This document shows positions 8,093-17,452 of a stretch of 64,000 bases of DNA, one piece after another (the first letter of the stretch is position 1; each line of letters begins with the position of its first letter). The DNA comes from a virus. A program made the position numbers and the translations under genes. The stretch covers positions 1 through 64,000 of the IMG/VR virus record IMGVR_UViG_3300043776_000080; one strand, 5' to 3'. Under the pieces are notes generated by a model. It was given only the letters and a program-made list of their open reading frames with translations. It was not told the origin of the DNA and made no database searches.

Positions 8093-10372
8093 CTATAGCA
8101 ATTGCACTTTGACGATAAAGTTCTGTGCCAGCGTGCGCCCGCCGGGAGTGGTGATCGTGTTTGTGACCGAGTAGCTGGAGCCCACCGTGCCACCCGAGAT
8201 GAACGCGGTGACCACATAGCCGACGTAAGTTGATTTCGCCACCGCGACCCCTGGATCGGTAGCCCAGGAAGAGGTCTTAATCGTGTCCGAGGCGGCGGTG
8301 AGCGGCATCGTCCAGTCGATCGAATAGTCGGTGGTGGCTTGTGGGTCTTTCACGAATGTCATGCAAACTGGCGTTGTATTGAGAGGCACGGTGACCGTCC
8401 TTGGATCTTGGCAAACTGTTGCTATGGTGTACTTTATGGCTGCGAGCAGACGCGACTCCGAGCACACGTTGAGCATGAAGCCGACGATTGCCGGCGGGTG
8501 CGGTGACAATATCGAGAGACTCGCCGCCCAGGCTTGCATCCTCGCCACGAAATTACGGGTTGCGGCCTTGCTCAGATTGGCGTTCCATGGTGCCCAGGTG
8601 GCGCTGAAAAAGACGCTCAGGAAGGTCTTTGGTGGCTTCACTGGGTCGACATTCTGTTGCAGGCGTCGAAACAATTCCCGCTGGCGCAATGGCTCTTGCG
8701 ACGAATCTCCGATTTGCAGGAAATTCCAGGCCGGCAACAGGGTGCCATCGCGGAGATCATTCGGCACTCCTATATAGAAGTAACTTTGTCGCTGGCGTAC
8801 CGGGACAGAGATCGGCGTGACGATGGGATACCAGCCGGCCGGGTCCACAAAGGCCGGTGTGATAAGAGCACTCCACGGTGGCTCGGCGACGTAGTCCCGT
8901 CGAAACGCATGCTGCGCGGCCTGGCGCGCGTGCCCTACGTAGTCGTTCGAGTCGTAGAAGATGTAGTCCTGCGAGGGAACGCTCAACCCAACCGGCGTGA
9001 ATAGCGCCGCTGTGTTGTCCACATAATTCCGCGGGAACTGCAGATTCAACCGCTTGGCTTTGTTGTAGTCGAAGGAATCGTAGAACAGGTAGCCGATGCT
9101 GGGTGCCGCGGCCGCGCCGGTTGCCGCAAAGATGATGCCGGCATCAGCCACGTAGTCGCGCGGAAAGTGCGCCAAGCGATTCTGCCGTGCCTTGTAATCG
9201 AAGGAGTCATAGAAATTCCAGCCGAATGACGGTGGAACCGTTGCTTGAAAGTTGCTCAAAACCGCGTTTCGATCGAAATGTGCCTGCTGAATCCGGCTGG
9301 CGGCCGCGCGATAGTCGAACGAATCATAGAAGATGTAATCCTGGGATGGCACCACGGGCGTTACTGGCGCGAAGTCAAGGAAAGCAACCTGGTCGCGCGG
9401 GAAGTGAGCGGCGCGCAGTGGAGCCTGTCGGTAATCGGTGCGGTCGTCGAAAGCATAACCGAACGTCGGAACCCCGGTTGGCACCACTTCCCCCCAGAAA
9501 CCTTCTGTTTCGACATTTCTATTGAATGACTTCTGGGCTAGCTGTTGTTTGAGGTGGTAATCGAAGGAATCGTAGAAGATATAGTCCTGCGAGGGGATTG
9601 GCGGTGGCGCTGGGTAAACATGCAAGGGCCTAATGGCGGGGTAGGTCTTAGTGTAAAGATCCTGAATTTCCGCCTCTGAAACGATGCGATTCCAAAAGAA
9701 CACGGATCCAATTTGCCCGTTGCTCAGCGGGGAAATCCCGCCTGTAAATGCACCAAATGTCAAGGGCTGGCCGGAATCGGAGACGCGGCTGCCACTGCCA
9801 CTGATCGCCGTATTGATGAATGCAGGCTTGCCATCAAGATAGATGCCTGAGTGCGCATCGTTGCTGTTGCCGCCGGTGTGGGCTCCGGTTTTGTCCCAGT
9901 AAAAGACGTAGAAATGCCAGTGTGTCGTGTCTGGGACCGCCATTTGAAGCTGAAAGTTATTCGCTCCGGTGAATGCGGCATCAAACCGGATATTTCCACC
10001 ACCGCTCGATTCAACCTGGATAATCCAACCATGGCCGATAGAGGAATCGCACTTACAAATTGGGTCCTGGTTGGACGGCGCCACTGTGCTCAACTTCAGC
10101 CAGAACCCGATTGTGAACGGGTCAAGTGCGGCAGATGGGCCAGTGGCGAGCCCACCGTTGAAGTTGACTACCGGCCCGCTTGGACCTTGTAGCCAGTTGT
10201 AAGTTCCGGAGAGCTGCGCCGGCGTGACGCCACGCACATCATGGAGGACCGCGCCGCCTGCTTCGTTGAGCAGGTACCCAGCTTGCAGATTCTGCGCAGA
10301 AGGGGCACTGATGTCATTGAGGCCGAGGATCGGCTTGAGGCTCGAGCGAAGTGTGCGATAGAGGAGTGCCAT
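8093..10372 (-). CDS. LamG-domain fibre protein with YDSFDY repeats and Ig-like C-terminus
   Basis: 759 residues. Residues ~30-245 look like a LamG/concanavalin-type carbohydrate-binding sandwich (FTIGFWLKL, WHFYVFYWDK, GIYLDGKPA, FFWNRIVSEAEI). Residues ~260-505 contain six repeats of the form YIFYDSFDY...HFPRDYV. Residues ~575-670 are an uncharacterised helical segment. Residues ~680-759 are an Ig-like module like those of the 2639-3928 product. A one-mismatch copy of the window's palindrome lies in frame at residues ~530-536, just where the repeat region ends. A host glycan-binding spike is the best guess. Confidence 0.75.
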   Translation of the reverse strand: MALLYRTLRSSLKPILGLNDISAPSAQNLQAGYLLNEAGGAVLHDVRGVTPAQLSGTYNWLQGPSGPVVNFNGGLATGPSAALDPFTIGFWLKLSTVAPSNQDPICKCDSSIGHGWIIQVESSGGGNIRFDAAFTGANNFQLQMAVPDTTHWHFYVFYWDKTGAHTGGNSNDAHSGIYLDGKPAFINTAISGSGSRVSDSGQPLTFGAFTGGISPLSNGQIGSVFFWNRIVSEAEIQDLYTKTYPAIRPLHVYPAPPPIPSQDYIFYDSFDYHLKQQLAQKSFNRNVETEGFWGEVVPTGVPTFGYAFDDRTDYRQAPLRAAHFPRDQVAFLDFAPVTPVVPSQDYIFYDSFDYRAAASRIQQAHFDRNAVLSNFQATVPPSFGWNFYDSFDYKARQNRLAHFPRDYVADAGIIFAATGAAAAPSIGYLFYDSFDYNKAKRLNLQFPRNYVDNTAALFTPVGLSVPSQDYIFYDSNDYVGHARQAAQHAFRRDYVAEPPWSALITPAFVDPAGWYPIVTPISVPVRQRQSYFYIGVPNDLRDGTLLPAWNFLQIGDSSQEPLRQRELFRRLQQNVDPVKPPKTFLSVFFSATWAPWNANLSKAATRNFVARMQAWAASLSILSPHPPAIVGFMLNVCSESRLLAAIKYTIATVCQDPRTVTVPLNTTPVCMTFVKDPQATTDYSIDWTMPLTAASDTIKTSSWATDPGVAVAKSTYVGYVVTAFISGGTVGSSYSVTNTITTPGGRTLAQNFIVKVQLL
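8765..8782. repeat. Palindromic boundary element, copy 2 (one mismatch, inside a gene)
   Basis: CACTCCTATATAGAAGTA: one arm base departs from the consensus. It lies in the coding frame of the LamG protein, encoding YIGV on the minus strand, between the repeat region and the next domain. This may be an old gene boundary kept after fusion. Confidence 0.6.
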
Positions 10373-10387
10373 CGCTAGGCCCTCCTC

Positions 10388-10855
10388 CTAGACGACCTGT
10401 TGTTGAACCGACTGATACCAGGCGCTGCAGGACGAGCCGGCAAGCGAAGTTCCTGTTGCATTTTCCACGACAATGCCCCAGTGGTCCGGCATCGTACCCC
10501 CAAAGGCAAGGCTCAACGGGAAAGGCCCGCCGATGTAGCTCGACCCGCTGGAAGGGCAGTTGATTGTGCCGATGATTCTGACGTTTGGTGGACTGGTGAG
10601 CACAACCGCCGAATCGGTTCCCGGCACACCGTCAGTGTAATTTGTTCCACCGTTCGCAGTGCCGTATCCGTAGACGTTGACCGAACCAGCGCCGCCTGGA
10701 CCCGTGGTGGCCTCTACTCCAACAAACACTTCAAGGCTGCTTCCGGAAGCGCTCGCGACCGCTAGGGAGCATCGCTGTGAGCTTCCGCCGAGCGAAGTGA
10801 ACGTGCACGTGATGGTTTGGCCGCTCGATCCATAGAGCGGGGAGACTACGCTCAA
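10388..10855 (-). CDS. Small beta-rich virion protein
   Basis: 155 residues, rich in Ser, Gly, Thr and Val (MSVVSPLYGSSGQTITCTF...), with a QRCSLAVASASGSSLEVFVGVEA core. Such all-beta small proteins are common among phage decoration or fibre accessory proteins. It lies between the LamG fibre gene and an HNH gene whose last 4 nt overlap its start. No family assigned. Confidence 0.55.
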   Translation of the reverse strand: MSVVSPLYGSSGQTITCTFTSLGGSSQRCSLAVASASGSSLEVFVGVEATTGPGGAGSVNVYGYGTANGGTNYTDGVPGTDSAVVLTSPPNVRIIGTINCPSSGSSYIGGPFPLSLAFGGTMPDHWGIVVENATGTSLAGSSCSAWYQSVQQQVV

Positions 10856-11736
10856 ATTGTTACCTCCTGTAACTTCTTTGAGTTACACGACCGGCACGCC
10901 AGAACGATCGCTTCTTTCGCATTCGTTTCGTCGAGGTGCTCAAGCGTCAGGTCTTCGCCGAAAAGGCGCTCTTTGCCGCACCAGCGGCACTTCCGCTCTT
11001 CCCGGTCGATGATCTCGCGCACATCGTTGATCGTGATGTCGCCGGAATAGCGTGCCATGGAAGACTTTACGTGAGAGTGGAGGAATTGTGCCATCGATGT
11101 GCCAGCCGGTTTGATATCGCTGTGTGCCTGATTCCACTTGATCGCCTTAGTCCGAGGCGCATCATCAACGGGAAATCCTTGTTCCCGAAGCCTGATGCGA
11201 GCCTCATAATCACGCTGCCGCTGGCGCTGGAGATCTTGATTGTTGAGATACCAACCACGTAGGCGAACGGCATCTTTAGCCTTTCGCTCCTCCGGGGTGA
11301 TCGGGATGCGATCTGAATATTTGTGCTTATGCGCCCCATTGCACGAGCGACAGGCGACCGTGAGATACCGCTTGTCATTCACCGGCTGTAAATGCTCCAA
11401 CGTCAAATCTGGCCCCCGTAGATTTTCTTTACCACACCAGTGGCACTTATAGCCAGAACGCTCGATAATCTCAAAGACATCCTGCGCCGTGAGTCTTCCA
11501 GGAAAACGGCTGTTGGCCGCCTGAGCCTTGCGGATACAGGCAGCAAGAACGGGATTTTTAACAATCCACTCGCGCGCCAGTTCAGCGTTACGTTTCTGGT
11601 TACGCTGGCGCCAAGCTTGATGATCGCTAGCAATCTTGTCGCGATTCTCTTGGCGATATTGACGCATGTATTCGGCATAGTCTTCGTTCCCGTTGCGCCA
11701 TTTCCGCATGTACTCGGCGTGTGATTTTTTGCTCAT
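10852..11736 (-). CDS. HNH endonuclease with two HNH domains
   Basis: 294 residues. The N-terminal ~60 residues are basic with repeats (AEYMRKWRNGNEDYAEYMRQYRQ). Two zinc-type HNH modules follow: residues ~95-140 (CHWCGKEN...LTLEHLQPVN...ACRSCNGAH) and ~245-294 (CRWCGKER...LTLEHLDETN...ACRSCNSKK). Internal duplication is clear. The family cuts DNA and usually spreads as free-standing homing genes. It is wedged inside the virion operon. The start at 11736 keeps the conserved N-terminus in frame; a TAGGAGT half-palindrome lies ~17 nt upstream. Confidence 0.88.
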   Translation of the reverse strand: MSKKSHAEYMRKWRNGNEDYAEYMRQYRQENRDKIASDHQAWRQRNQKRNAELAREWIVKNPVLAACIRKAQAANSRFPGRLTAQDVFEIIERSGYKCHWCGKENLRGPDLTLEHLQPVNDKRYLTVACRSCNGAHKHKYSDRIPITPEERKAKDAVRLRGWYLNNQDLQRQRQRDYEARIRLREQGFPVDDAPRTKAIKWNQAHSDIKPAGTSMAQFLHSHVKSSMARYSGDITINDVREIIDREERKCRWCGKERLFGEDLTLEHLDETNAKEAIVLACRSCNSKKLQEVTI

Positions 11737-11793
11737 AATGAGTCATTATATCACTCCTACCAAGTACCATCAATAACACGTAAGCTATTGAGT

Positions 11794-12228
11794 CTATTCA
11801 TCCCACAAAAGTCCGATTGTGTATGGCAGAGTTGGTGCCGTGATCGCCTGGATGCCGATGCCGCCGCTACCGAGCGTCACTGATGGTTCGGCGCCGAGTG
11901 GTGCATTCCAAATCACCGTGGCGCGCTGGTTAAGCGAGATCTCATACATGTTGCCGCCAATGTACGTCGGCTCGGTGGTGTAGTTGTTTTGGGTCGTGAC
12001 CACAGGGGTGCCATCAGCAAGATCAGCCTGGTAGCAGCTACCGACCGTGCCGGTGCCATCGACGGTGAAGCGGCGAATTGCGAACTCAGCCACGTTGTCA
12101 GCCGGCGTGCCCTCGCATCCAATGACAACCTGAAGTAGTTTCGGGCGGCGCGAGGAGGTGGCCCGCAGTGAGATGATGGTTTTGGTCGAAGCCCCGGTAA
12201 CCTGGCCGCTGGTAGCATACGCTTTCAT
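11794..12228 (-). CDS. Small virion-associated protein
   Basis: 144 residues (MKAYATSGQVTGASTKTIISLR...), all-beta in appearance, ending YTIGLLWDE. It has an excellent Shine-Dalgarno (GGAGGG, ~8 nt upstream) and a TTGACA-12-TATCCT motif further up. Proteins of this size and look sit near phage fibre genes. I cannot name the family. Confidence 0.6.
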   Translation of the reverse strand: MKAYATSGQVTGASTKTIISLRATSSRRPKLLQVVIGCEGTPADNVAEFAIRRFTVDGTGTVGSCYQADLADGTPVVTTQNNYTTEPTYIGGNMYEISLNQRATVIWNAPLGAEPSVTLGSGGIGIQAITAPTLPYTIGLLWDE

Positions 12229-12255
12229 GAATTCCCTCCAACCTTTTCAGAGAGA

Positions 12256-12280
12256 AGGATAGCGCGTAATTTCTGTCAAC
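12256..12280 (-). promoter_or_regulatory. TTGACA-12-TATCCT promoter-like motif
   Basis: Minus strand: TTGACA, 12 nt (GAAATTACGCGC), TATCCT. Same arrangement as at 8067-8091 and 26015-26039. It would start a message with a ~25-nt leader carrying GGAGGG before the gene at 12228. Confidence 0.42.
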
Positions 12281-12324
12281 TGAATCTATTTTTTCAATGA
12301 CTTACGAGGAATAAATGTCAACTA

Positions 12325-12966
12325 CTAAGAGCCACCCGCCGTAGCAATCGCGAGATAGGAATAAGTAACAGAATCTCCGGAATTCACGCCCTGTGGTGGC
12401 GAAATTACCCGACGGTCCCAGAGCGTTCCACCGGTCGGCGGCAACCCAGCACCGAGAGATGAGTACAGACCCCATTCCTGAAGCGTGTACGTGTTGCTGT
12501 AGGCGATCGTGGCTGAACTGAGGAACTGCCCGGCGGCCGGATTGCTGTTCGAGCCCGCGACACGCGCTTGGCTGATCGGAGCGCTCAAATCAGTCTGGCT
12601 GATGGTCGCTGGCGTGTTGCTGGTGCCAGTTTCGTGGTACAGGAAGTTGGCGACATTGGCGCCGCCGGCATTGGCGAAGTTATTGCAGAGGTAGTTGACC
12701 CCGGCGGTCGTCACCAAGCTGTACATCATGGGCGCCCTGACGCCGAATTCGTGATCCAGCATCCACGCCAGGAAGGCCGTGAAACCCATCGCCGCGGGGA
12801 TCTGGGCCTCTCGCCTCAACCGGCGCCACAAAGCCCGCCAGAAGCTGCGTGGCTGCGTGTAGAGCATATCGCTGGAGACGATACGCTCTTTTTCGGTGCT
12901 GCCATTCGCCCGGTGGACGACGACAGAAAGTTGGCCTTTGAATTCCGGGATTTTGGCGATGAACAT
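12325..12966 (-). CDS. Virion/fibre-attachment-like protein
   Basis: 213 residues. The N-terminus (~1-65) is basic and Arg-rich (FWRALWRRLRRE). The C-terminal two thirds resemble phage tail proteins (VTTAGVNYLCNNFANAGGANVANFLYHETGTS..., YTLQEWGLYSS, GTLWDRRVISP). It lies in the late operon next to the nozzle-like gene. A baseplate or fibre-connection role is inferred only. Confidence 0.6.
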   Translation of the reverse strand: MFIAKIPEFKGQLSVVVHRANGSTEKERIVSSDMLYTQPRSFWRALWRRLRREAQIPAAMGFTAFLAWMLDHEFGVRAPMMYSLVTTAGVNYLCNNFANAGGANVANFLYHETGTSNTPATISQTDLSAPISQARVAGSNSNPAAGQFLSSATIAYSNTYTLQEWGLYSSLGAGLPPTGGTLWDRRVISPPQGVNSGDSVTYSYLAIATAGGS

Positions 12967-12969
12967 TTG

Positions 12970-13173
12970 CTACGCGGCCTGCGCTCCGCTGGCTTTCTCG
13001 TGGTGTAAGTTGTTCAATGCAAAATGCAAATCGTAGTACTCGCCAATGCGATAGTGGCGCATCTCTTCTGGCGTCGCCGCAATCGTGAAACAGTTGCCGC
13101 TAAAAGCATGCTGGAATACAAGCTGCCCGTTTTCGTGATCCTTGGACTGCAGATTAAACCCCGTGAGTTTCAT
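12970..13173 (-). CDS. Small conserved-looking protein, 67 residues
   Basis: MKLTGFNLQSKDHENGQLVF..., ending KASGAQAA. It is well placed in the operon (3 nt before the next gene) and has a Shine-Dalgarno (GAAGGAGAAA). It is soluble, acidic/His-rich, and has no recognisable motif. Function unknown. Confidence 0.55.
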   Translation of the reverse strand: MKLTGFNLQSKDHENGQLVFQHAFSGNCFTIAATPEEMRHYRIGEYYDLHFALNNLHHEKASGAQAA

Positions 13174-13191
13174 CGATTTCTCCTTCTTGCG

Positions 13192-13509
13192 CTAGTATAC
13201 GACCATTACCTGACCAACTGAAGACCCGGTTGATTGATAAAGCTGGCCCACTACCAAACCGCCGGCCTTAGCGGCCTGGTTCCCACTGAATTTCGGCAGC
13301 ACCACCACTAGGCCGCCGTTCACCGTCACCTTCCCGTTGAACGTAAACGGCCCGGCCTTGAAGGTGAACGGCCCCTGGCCACCCTGTGTCGCGGCCAACT
13401 GCTCGGCAATGAAGCGCAGCGCCTGATTGAGCCGGGTCGGGTCTCCTTTTTCCAGGTCAGTCTTTGTGATTGTGACAAACGAGAACTGCTGGTTGGATGG
13501 TGTTGCCAT
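13192..13509 (-). CDS. Small virion protein, 105 residues
   Basis: MATPSNQQFSFVTITKTDLEKGDPTRLNQALRF starts a short helical part. A Gly-rich beta tail follows (GPFTFKAGPFTFNGKVTVNG), ending YQSTGSSVGQVMVVY. The C-terminus resembles that of the 87-residue product at 17452-17715 (GQLYVTGSS...). Both flank the nozzle-like gene and may share a trimerisation or attachment element. Function inferred from position. Confidence 0.55.
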   Translation of the reverse strand: MATPSNQQFSFVTITKTDLEKGDPTRLNQALRFIAEQLAATQGGQGPFTFKAGPFTFNGKVTVNGGLVVVLPKFSGNQAAKAGGLVVGQLYQSTGSSVGQVMVVY

Positions 13510-13511
13510 AA

Positions 13512-16500
13512 CTAAGCTCCAGGCGGCACATCAATGGGAATCTTCTCCCAGAGCGGCTGCTGCTGATAACCCTGGCGCTGGTCGCCGGACAAGTACATGA
13601 CTTCCACTTTCGTGCCGTCCTTATAGAGCTTGAACGGCGAACAGGTGTTGCACGGATCGATGGTGAACCGGTAGACCTTGCTCTTGTTCGTATACCCACT
13701 CGTGGAAATCGGCGGCAAATAGAAGCGTTCGACGTTGCGGTACGTGTGCGGCGGCAATGTTGTCGAGAGGAATTGCTGATTCATATCCCGGAAGATCTTG
13801 ACCGTCAATGAACTTTCGCACACGTACTCCACCCAGACTTGTTTGATGAACTTGAAGCCATCGTACTGAAAAGCCGTTTCATACGAATCCCAGTGCAACA
13901 CGGCGCATGGGTCGACAATCCAGTTGTACTTGTAATTGAAAAGCTGGGCTTTACCCCCGGCTGCCGGTGTGAAGACCAGACGGACACTTTTCCCCACGAT
14001 ATCGCTGGAGGTTGTTAATATCCGATCGCGATCAATCGTCGAGGTATTGATGTACCAGCTCTGGCGCTCCACACCGTCCAACCAGAGGTCCACTTCACAA
14101 TCGACGGAGCCCGTATCGATCGTGAGCAGGATCTCGCGAAACACTTTATCACACAGGTACCCCAGATCTTCCCAGTCCGTAAAGAGGACCTTGTCTGGAG
14201 GATATTTGATGAAATCAAAACCATAGTCCCAAACTTTGAAATTCGTCGAAGGCGGCGTTGGTCGGAGCCGGATGGCTTTGCAAATCACATCATTCGGGAT
14301 CGGGAAGTTGTCCCGATTGCGCACCGGGCCAACTGCCAGCGTGCTTGTTGGACTCCGCAAGGTGACGGTCTGGAACGTTTGGGTCTCGAGCGCTGGGCTG
14401 ATCCCGCTCGACATGTCGAGGTTCAGCGTGACTGCTTCCCCTTGAGTGTCATATTCGATAGTGAGCTGCTGCAGTTTCTTGTCGTACGGCCAACCAAGGT
14501 TGTCCCAGTCGAGCGCGCGACCGAGCTGGATCTGCTCCAGTGGCAGGTAATTAAACGTGATCGTGTACAGCGTCACGGGAGTCGCGGTTGTGCCGCTGAT
14601 CTTGAAGGCGATCGCGTAGGCTTCCTGGGCGGACCCAGATTTCAGTGGCAGCACCACGCGGCGCCGTCCAACGGCTTGCGGGATGACGAACACGTCAATA
14701 GGATCCGGCGTGGTTGAGAAATCATAGTAAACGTTCACTGTCACGGTTGAAGGATTTTGCAGCTCAAACACGATGTCGCCGAACTGCTTCTGTAATGACG
14801 GCATTCCCAAGGTGTAGAAATTCGTGAGTAGAAACCATGAGATCGGATGCCCGTTGTCCTGGGCGGCATCGGTGAATCCATCGGTCGTGTCCAGCGCAGT
14901 GGACGTGATCGGCATGTCCATCTGATTCAGATAACCCTGGAAAGGCCCACCGCTCGAGCTTTCGATGGTGCCAACCAGCAAATCACCGGTATCTTCTTCA
15001 AACAACATCGACAACGGCGTCGTCGCATAAGTGTCCGTGACATAAAGCGTATCGATTGACCAGCGGTTGTAGATGGTATGGTAGCGAAGCAGGGGCGTGT
15101 TGCCGGCGGTGTCCCGGTAGAGGAATCTCACCTCATTGCGGAAGTAACTCAATTGCATGAAGGCGACGTCGCTTACGCCATTGCCGTCCGGGACCGTACT
15201 GAAACTGACCGGGGCGAATTGGTTGACCGTCTCACCTTTGAAAAAGGGGTCGATCGGCTCGCTCATTTTAGTGGATGGGCCGCCGGACCAGGCGTAGATG
15301 CCATCATAGGAGACGTACCAGATGGCATTGTCGACCTTGCACCATGCCTGTTGGCCGTACAGCCCGCGCTGCGCCGGCGAGATGATCGGATCCGTCATCG
15401 CCCCATTCCAGACGTTGACTACGAAAATGTTGTCGCGATTTAGGCAAACGATTTGTCCGTTGAATTCCGTGATGGCGATGATCGGATTCGACGGGCTGCC
15501 GACTTCGATCGACCCCGGCGAGCCATCTTCGAGGTCCACAACGGGGAAGGACTCCGGGATGCCAGTCTTGGACTTGTAGAGATAGGTCGGGTTGTTTACG
15601 TCGCCGGCGAGGAATAGCGAGTTGAAAGCCAGCGCCGAGAGACTGCAAGGCTGGTTCGAGACGCTGCCAGTGCTTACAGTCTCCCCGGTACTGTGCGTGT
15701 ACTGGAAGAAAGTCCGGATCTGCAGGTTGCCGGTAATCGCTTCAAGCACGGCGAATTCTTGTGTGTTGCCTGTCCCGATACTCAATGCGGTGCCCGGCCG
15801 CAGAACTTCCGCGAGGTCGGTTTGGCCAGGTGCGAATCCCTGGTTGACGGTCAGGGTATATTCGGCCATATTGCCTGCCGTGCCACCAGAAACAAAGGCG
15901 TTGATGCTGGCAGAAAACGCAATCGGCAAGGTGGAAGTGACCGGCGGATCATTGTCGAATTGCGCCTGTGGGTTGCTGGCGATCGCCGCATCCGACATTG
16001 TGTCGATGAAAGTCACGTCGGTCGACAGGCTGAACGTCTGAGAATAGGCGACATTGGTCTGGGTGCCGGCTGACTGCTGCAACGTAAGTGCCGTCGTGGA
16101 AGTCACCTGCTGAATCGTATACACGACGTTGTTGATCGTGATGGGGGTTCCGGTCGGCCAGTTGATATTGAAAAACGCTCCAGTGGTGAGTGCGACATTG
16201 TAGCCCGAAGTGCTTACTTGACTTCCAGTTACGGTGTTTGTGTTGGCTTGCGTATAGCCGATTAAACGATAGAAGTTGTCAGCAAAAGAGCCGCCAGCGC
16301 GGTAGATCGCAATCGAATTCGGGCCATAGATCTGTGGATCGACGTAGACGGCCTGAGTGATGTCGTTCGGCTGTTGCGGCGCCGGGCAGATCGGGCTGAT
16401 CGTCAAATTGACAGCTTGGTTCACCGGTGACAGGCCGGTGACCATGAACATAGAAGGGTTGGATTCTGCCCCCGTGATTGGATTCCTAAAGGTGTAAACG

Positions 16501-17315
16501 TAGGTGTAGTCGGTGATCGTCGCATTCGGGCCAGGATTGGTGGCAAACGTAACAGTGAAACCGACCCCGTTCTGATATCCGGCCGAGGTCTGGATGGTTA
16601 AGTGGTTCACGTCCTGGACCGCGGTGATCACGTAAGGCTGCCCATTGATGGTGATGGGTGTGCCGGATCCCCAGGAAATGCTGAATGGGCTGCCGCTGAC
16701 ATTGATGACCGTGTAAAGCTGGGTGTTGCAGCTTCCGCTGCTGGTGGTCGTCGGCAGGGCGGCGCCGATTGCCGCGCGCATCGGGAACACTGGGCGATCG
16801 ATTCCAAACTTCTCGAGTGGCTGCAGATTGCCATTAGGCGTGTCCGTCAACACGTCTTTGAGCATCAGCGTCGGAGTAGCAAAGTAGGCGTAAGGCAATC
16901 CGCTTGAGTTCTTGCGGTACGCCACCATGCTCCAGTAGGCGCCAAATTCGTTGAGGTTGGTGCCATTGCCTAGCGTCGCCACGGCATAGCCGGCGATCGG
17001 ATTCACCGTCGAGGACACACGAAAGATTTGCTGGCCACTGCCCAAGTAGCGATAGTTGTTCGCTGCGTTAGATCCCGTTGCCAACCTAGCCAGCACGTGG
17101 ATGAAATCGAGAACATTGCCGAAATTGTCCGTCAGCGGCGTTGAATTGATACGGAAAAACCCGTTGCGAGTGACGATGGCGCCTTCCTGTAAGCTCACTA
17201 AGTTGTTTAATTGCTGGAACATGCCCTCTTGCAACTGGGCAGGGTCCAACTTCGTGACCATCCCCATGTTGCCGAAGACCTTCGTGGTTTGTTTGTATGG
17301 CGCCGGTTGATTCAT
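13512..17315 (-). CDS. Large tail nozzle-like virion protein
   Basis: 1267 residues. The N-terminal half contains two copies of an inserted beta module (GTPITINGQPYVI...LTIQTSAG near 220 and GTPITINNVVYTI...LTLQQSAG near 405). A central propeller-like stretch follows (VCLNRDNIFVVNVWNG, IWYVSYDGIYAWSGG, ~640-720). The C-terminal half has repeated YDKKLQQLTIEY / CDKVFREILLTI / DGFKFIKQVWVEY blocks. Size, propeller-like core and position after the neck-type genes fit the tail nozzle (tubular B) protein of short-tailed phages. This is inference; no catalytic motif is seen. The start overlaps the upstream stop by 4 nt. Confidence 0.6.
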   Translation of the reverse strand: MNQPAPYKQTTKVFGNMGMVTKLDPAQLQEGMFQQLNNLVSLQEGAIVTRNGFFRINSTPLTDNFGNVLDFIHVLARLATGSNAANNYRYLGSGQQIFRVSSTVNPIAGYAVATLGNGTNLNEFGAYWSMVAYRKNSSGLPYAYFATPTLMLKDVLTDTPNGNLQPLEKFGIDRPVFPMRAAIGAALPTTTSSGSCNTQLYTVINVSGSPFSISWGSGTPITINGQPYVITAVQDVNHLTIQTSAGYQNGVGFTVTFATNPGPNATITDYTYVYTFRNPITGAESNPSMFMVTGLSPVNQAVNLTISPICPAPQQPNDITQAVYVDPQIYGPNSIAIYRAGGSFADNFYRLIGYTQANTNTVTGSQVSTSGYNVALTTGAFFNINWPTGTPITINNVVYTIQQVTSTTALTLQQSAGTQTNVAYSQTFSLSTDVTFIDTMSDAAIASNPQAQFDNDPPVTSTLPIAFSASINAFVSGGTAGNMAEYTLTVNQGFAPGQTDLAEVLRPGTALSIGTGNTQEFAVLEAITGNLQIRTFFQYTHSTGETVSTGSVSNQPCSLSALAFNSLFLAGDVNNPTYLYKSKTGIPESFPVVDLEDGSPGSIEVGSPSNPIIAITEFNGQIVCLNRDNIFVVNVWNGAMTDPIISPAQRGLYGQQAWCKVDNAIWYVSYDGIYAWSGGPSTKMSEPIDPFFKGETVNQFAPVSFSTVPDGNGVSDVAFMQLSYFRNEVRFLYRDTAGNTPLLRYHTIYNRWSIDTLYVTDTYATTPLSMLFEEDTGDLLVGTIESSSGGPFQGYLNQMDMPITSTALDTTDGFTDAAQDNGHPISWFLLTNFYTLGMPSLQKQFGDIVFELQNPSTVTVNVYYDFSTTPDPIDVFVIPQAVGRRRVVLPLKSGSAQEAYAIAFKISGTTATPVTLYTITFNYLPLEQIQLGRALDWDNLGWPYDKKLQQLTIEYDTQGEAVTLNLDMSSGISPALETQTFQTVTLRSPTSTLAVGPVRNRDNFPIPNDVICKAIRLRPTPPSTNFKVWDYGFDFIKYPPDKVLFTDWEDLGYLCDKVFREILLTIDTGSVDCEVDLWLDGVERQSWYINTSTIDRDRILTTSSDIVGKSVRLVFTPAAGGKAQLFNYKYNWIVDPCAVLHWDSYETAFQYDGFKFIKQVWVEYVCESSLTVKIFRDMNQQFLSTTLPPHTYRNVERFYLPPISTSGYTNKSKVYRFTIDPCNTCSPFKLYKDGTKVEVMYLSGDQRQGYQQQPLWEKIPIDVPPGA

Positions 17316-17452
17316 TCAAGCATCCTGACCCGAAGTTCGCCATCTGGAGTGGAATATAGTTCCCCCTGACGCACGTTTTTGGCTTTTGCGTCTTCGTCGT
17401 TTTCGGCGATTGGAACCTCGATGATGATGTCTTGAAGTTTGTCGTTTTCCAT
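17312..17452 (-). CDS. 46-residue acidic protein
   Basis: MENDKLQDIIIEVPIAENDE... ending LRVRMLE. It overlaps both neighbours by 1-4 nt (TGATG with the upstream stop, ATGA with the nozzle gene start), which strongly supports real, coupled translation. Function unknown. Confidence 0.65.
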   Translation of the reverse strand: MENDKLQDIIIEVPIAENDEDAKAKNVRQGELYSTPDGELRVRMLE

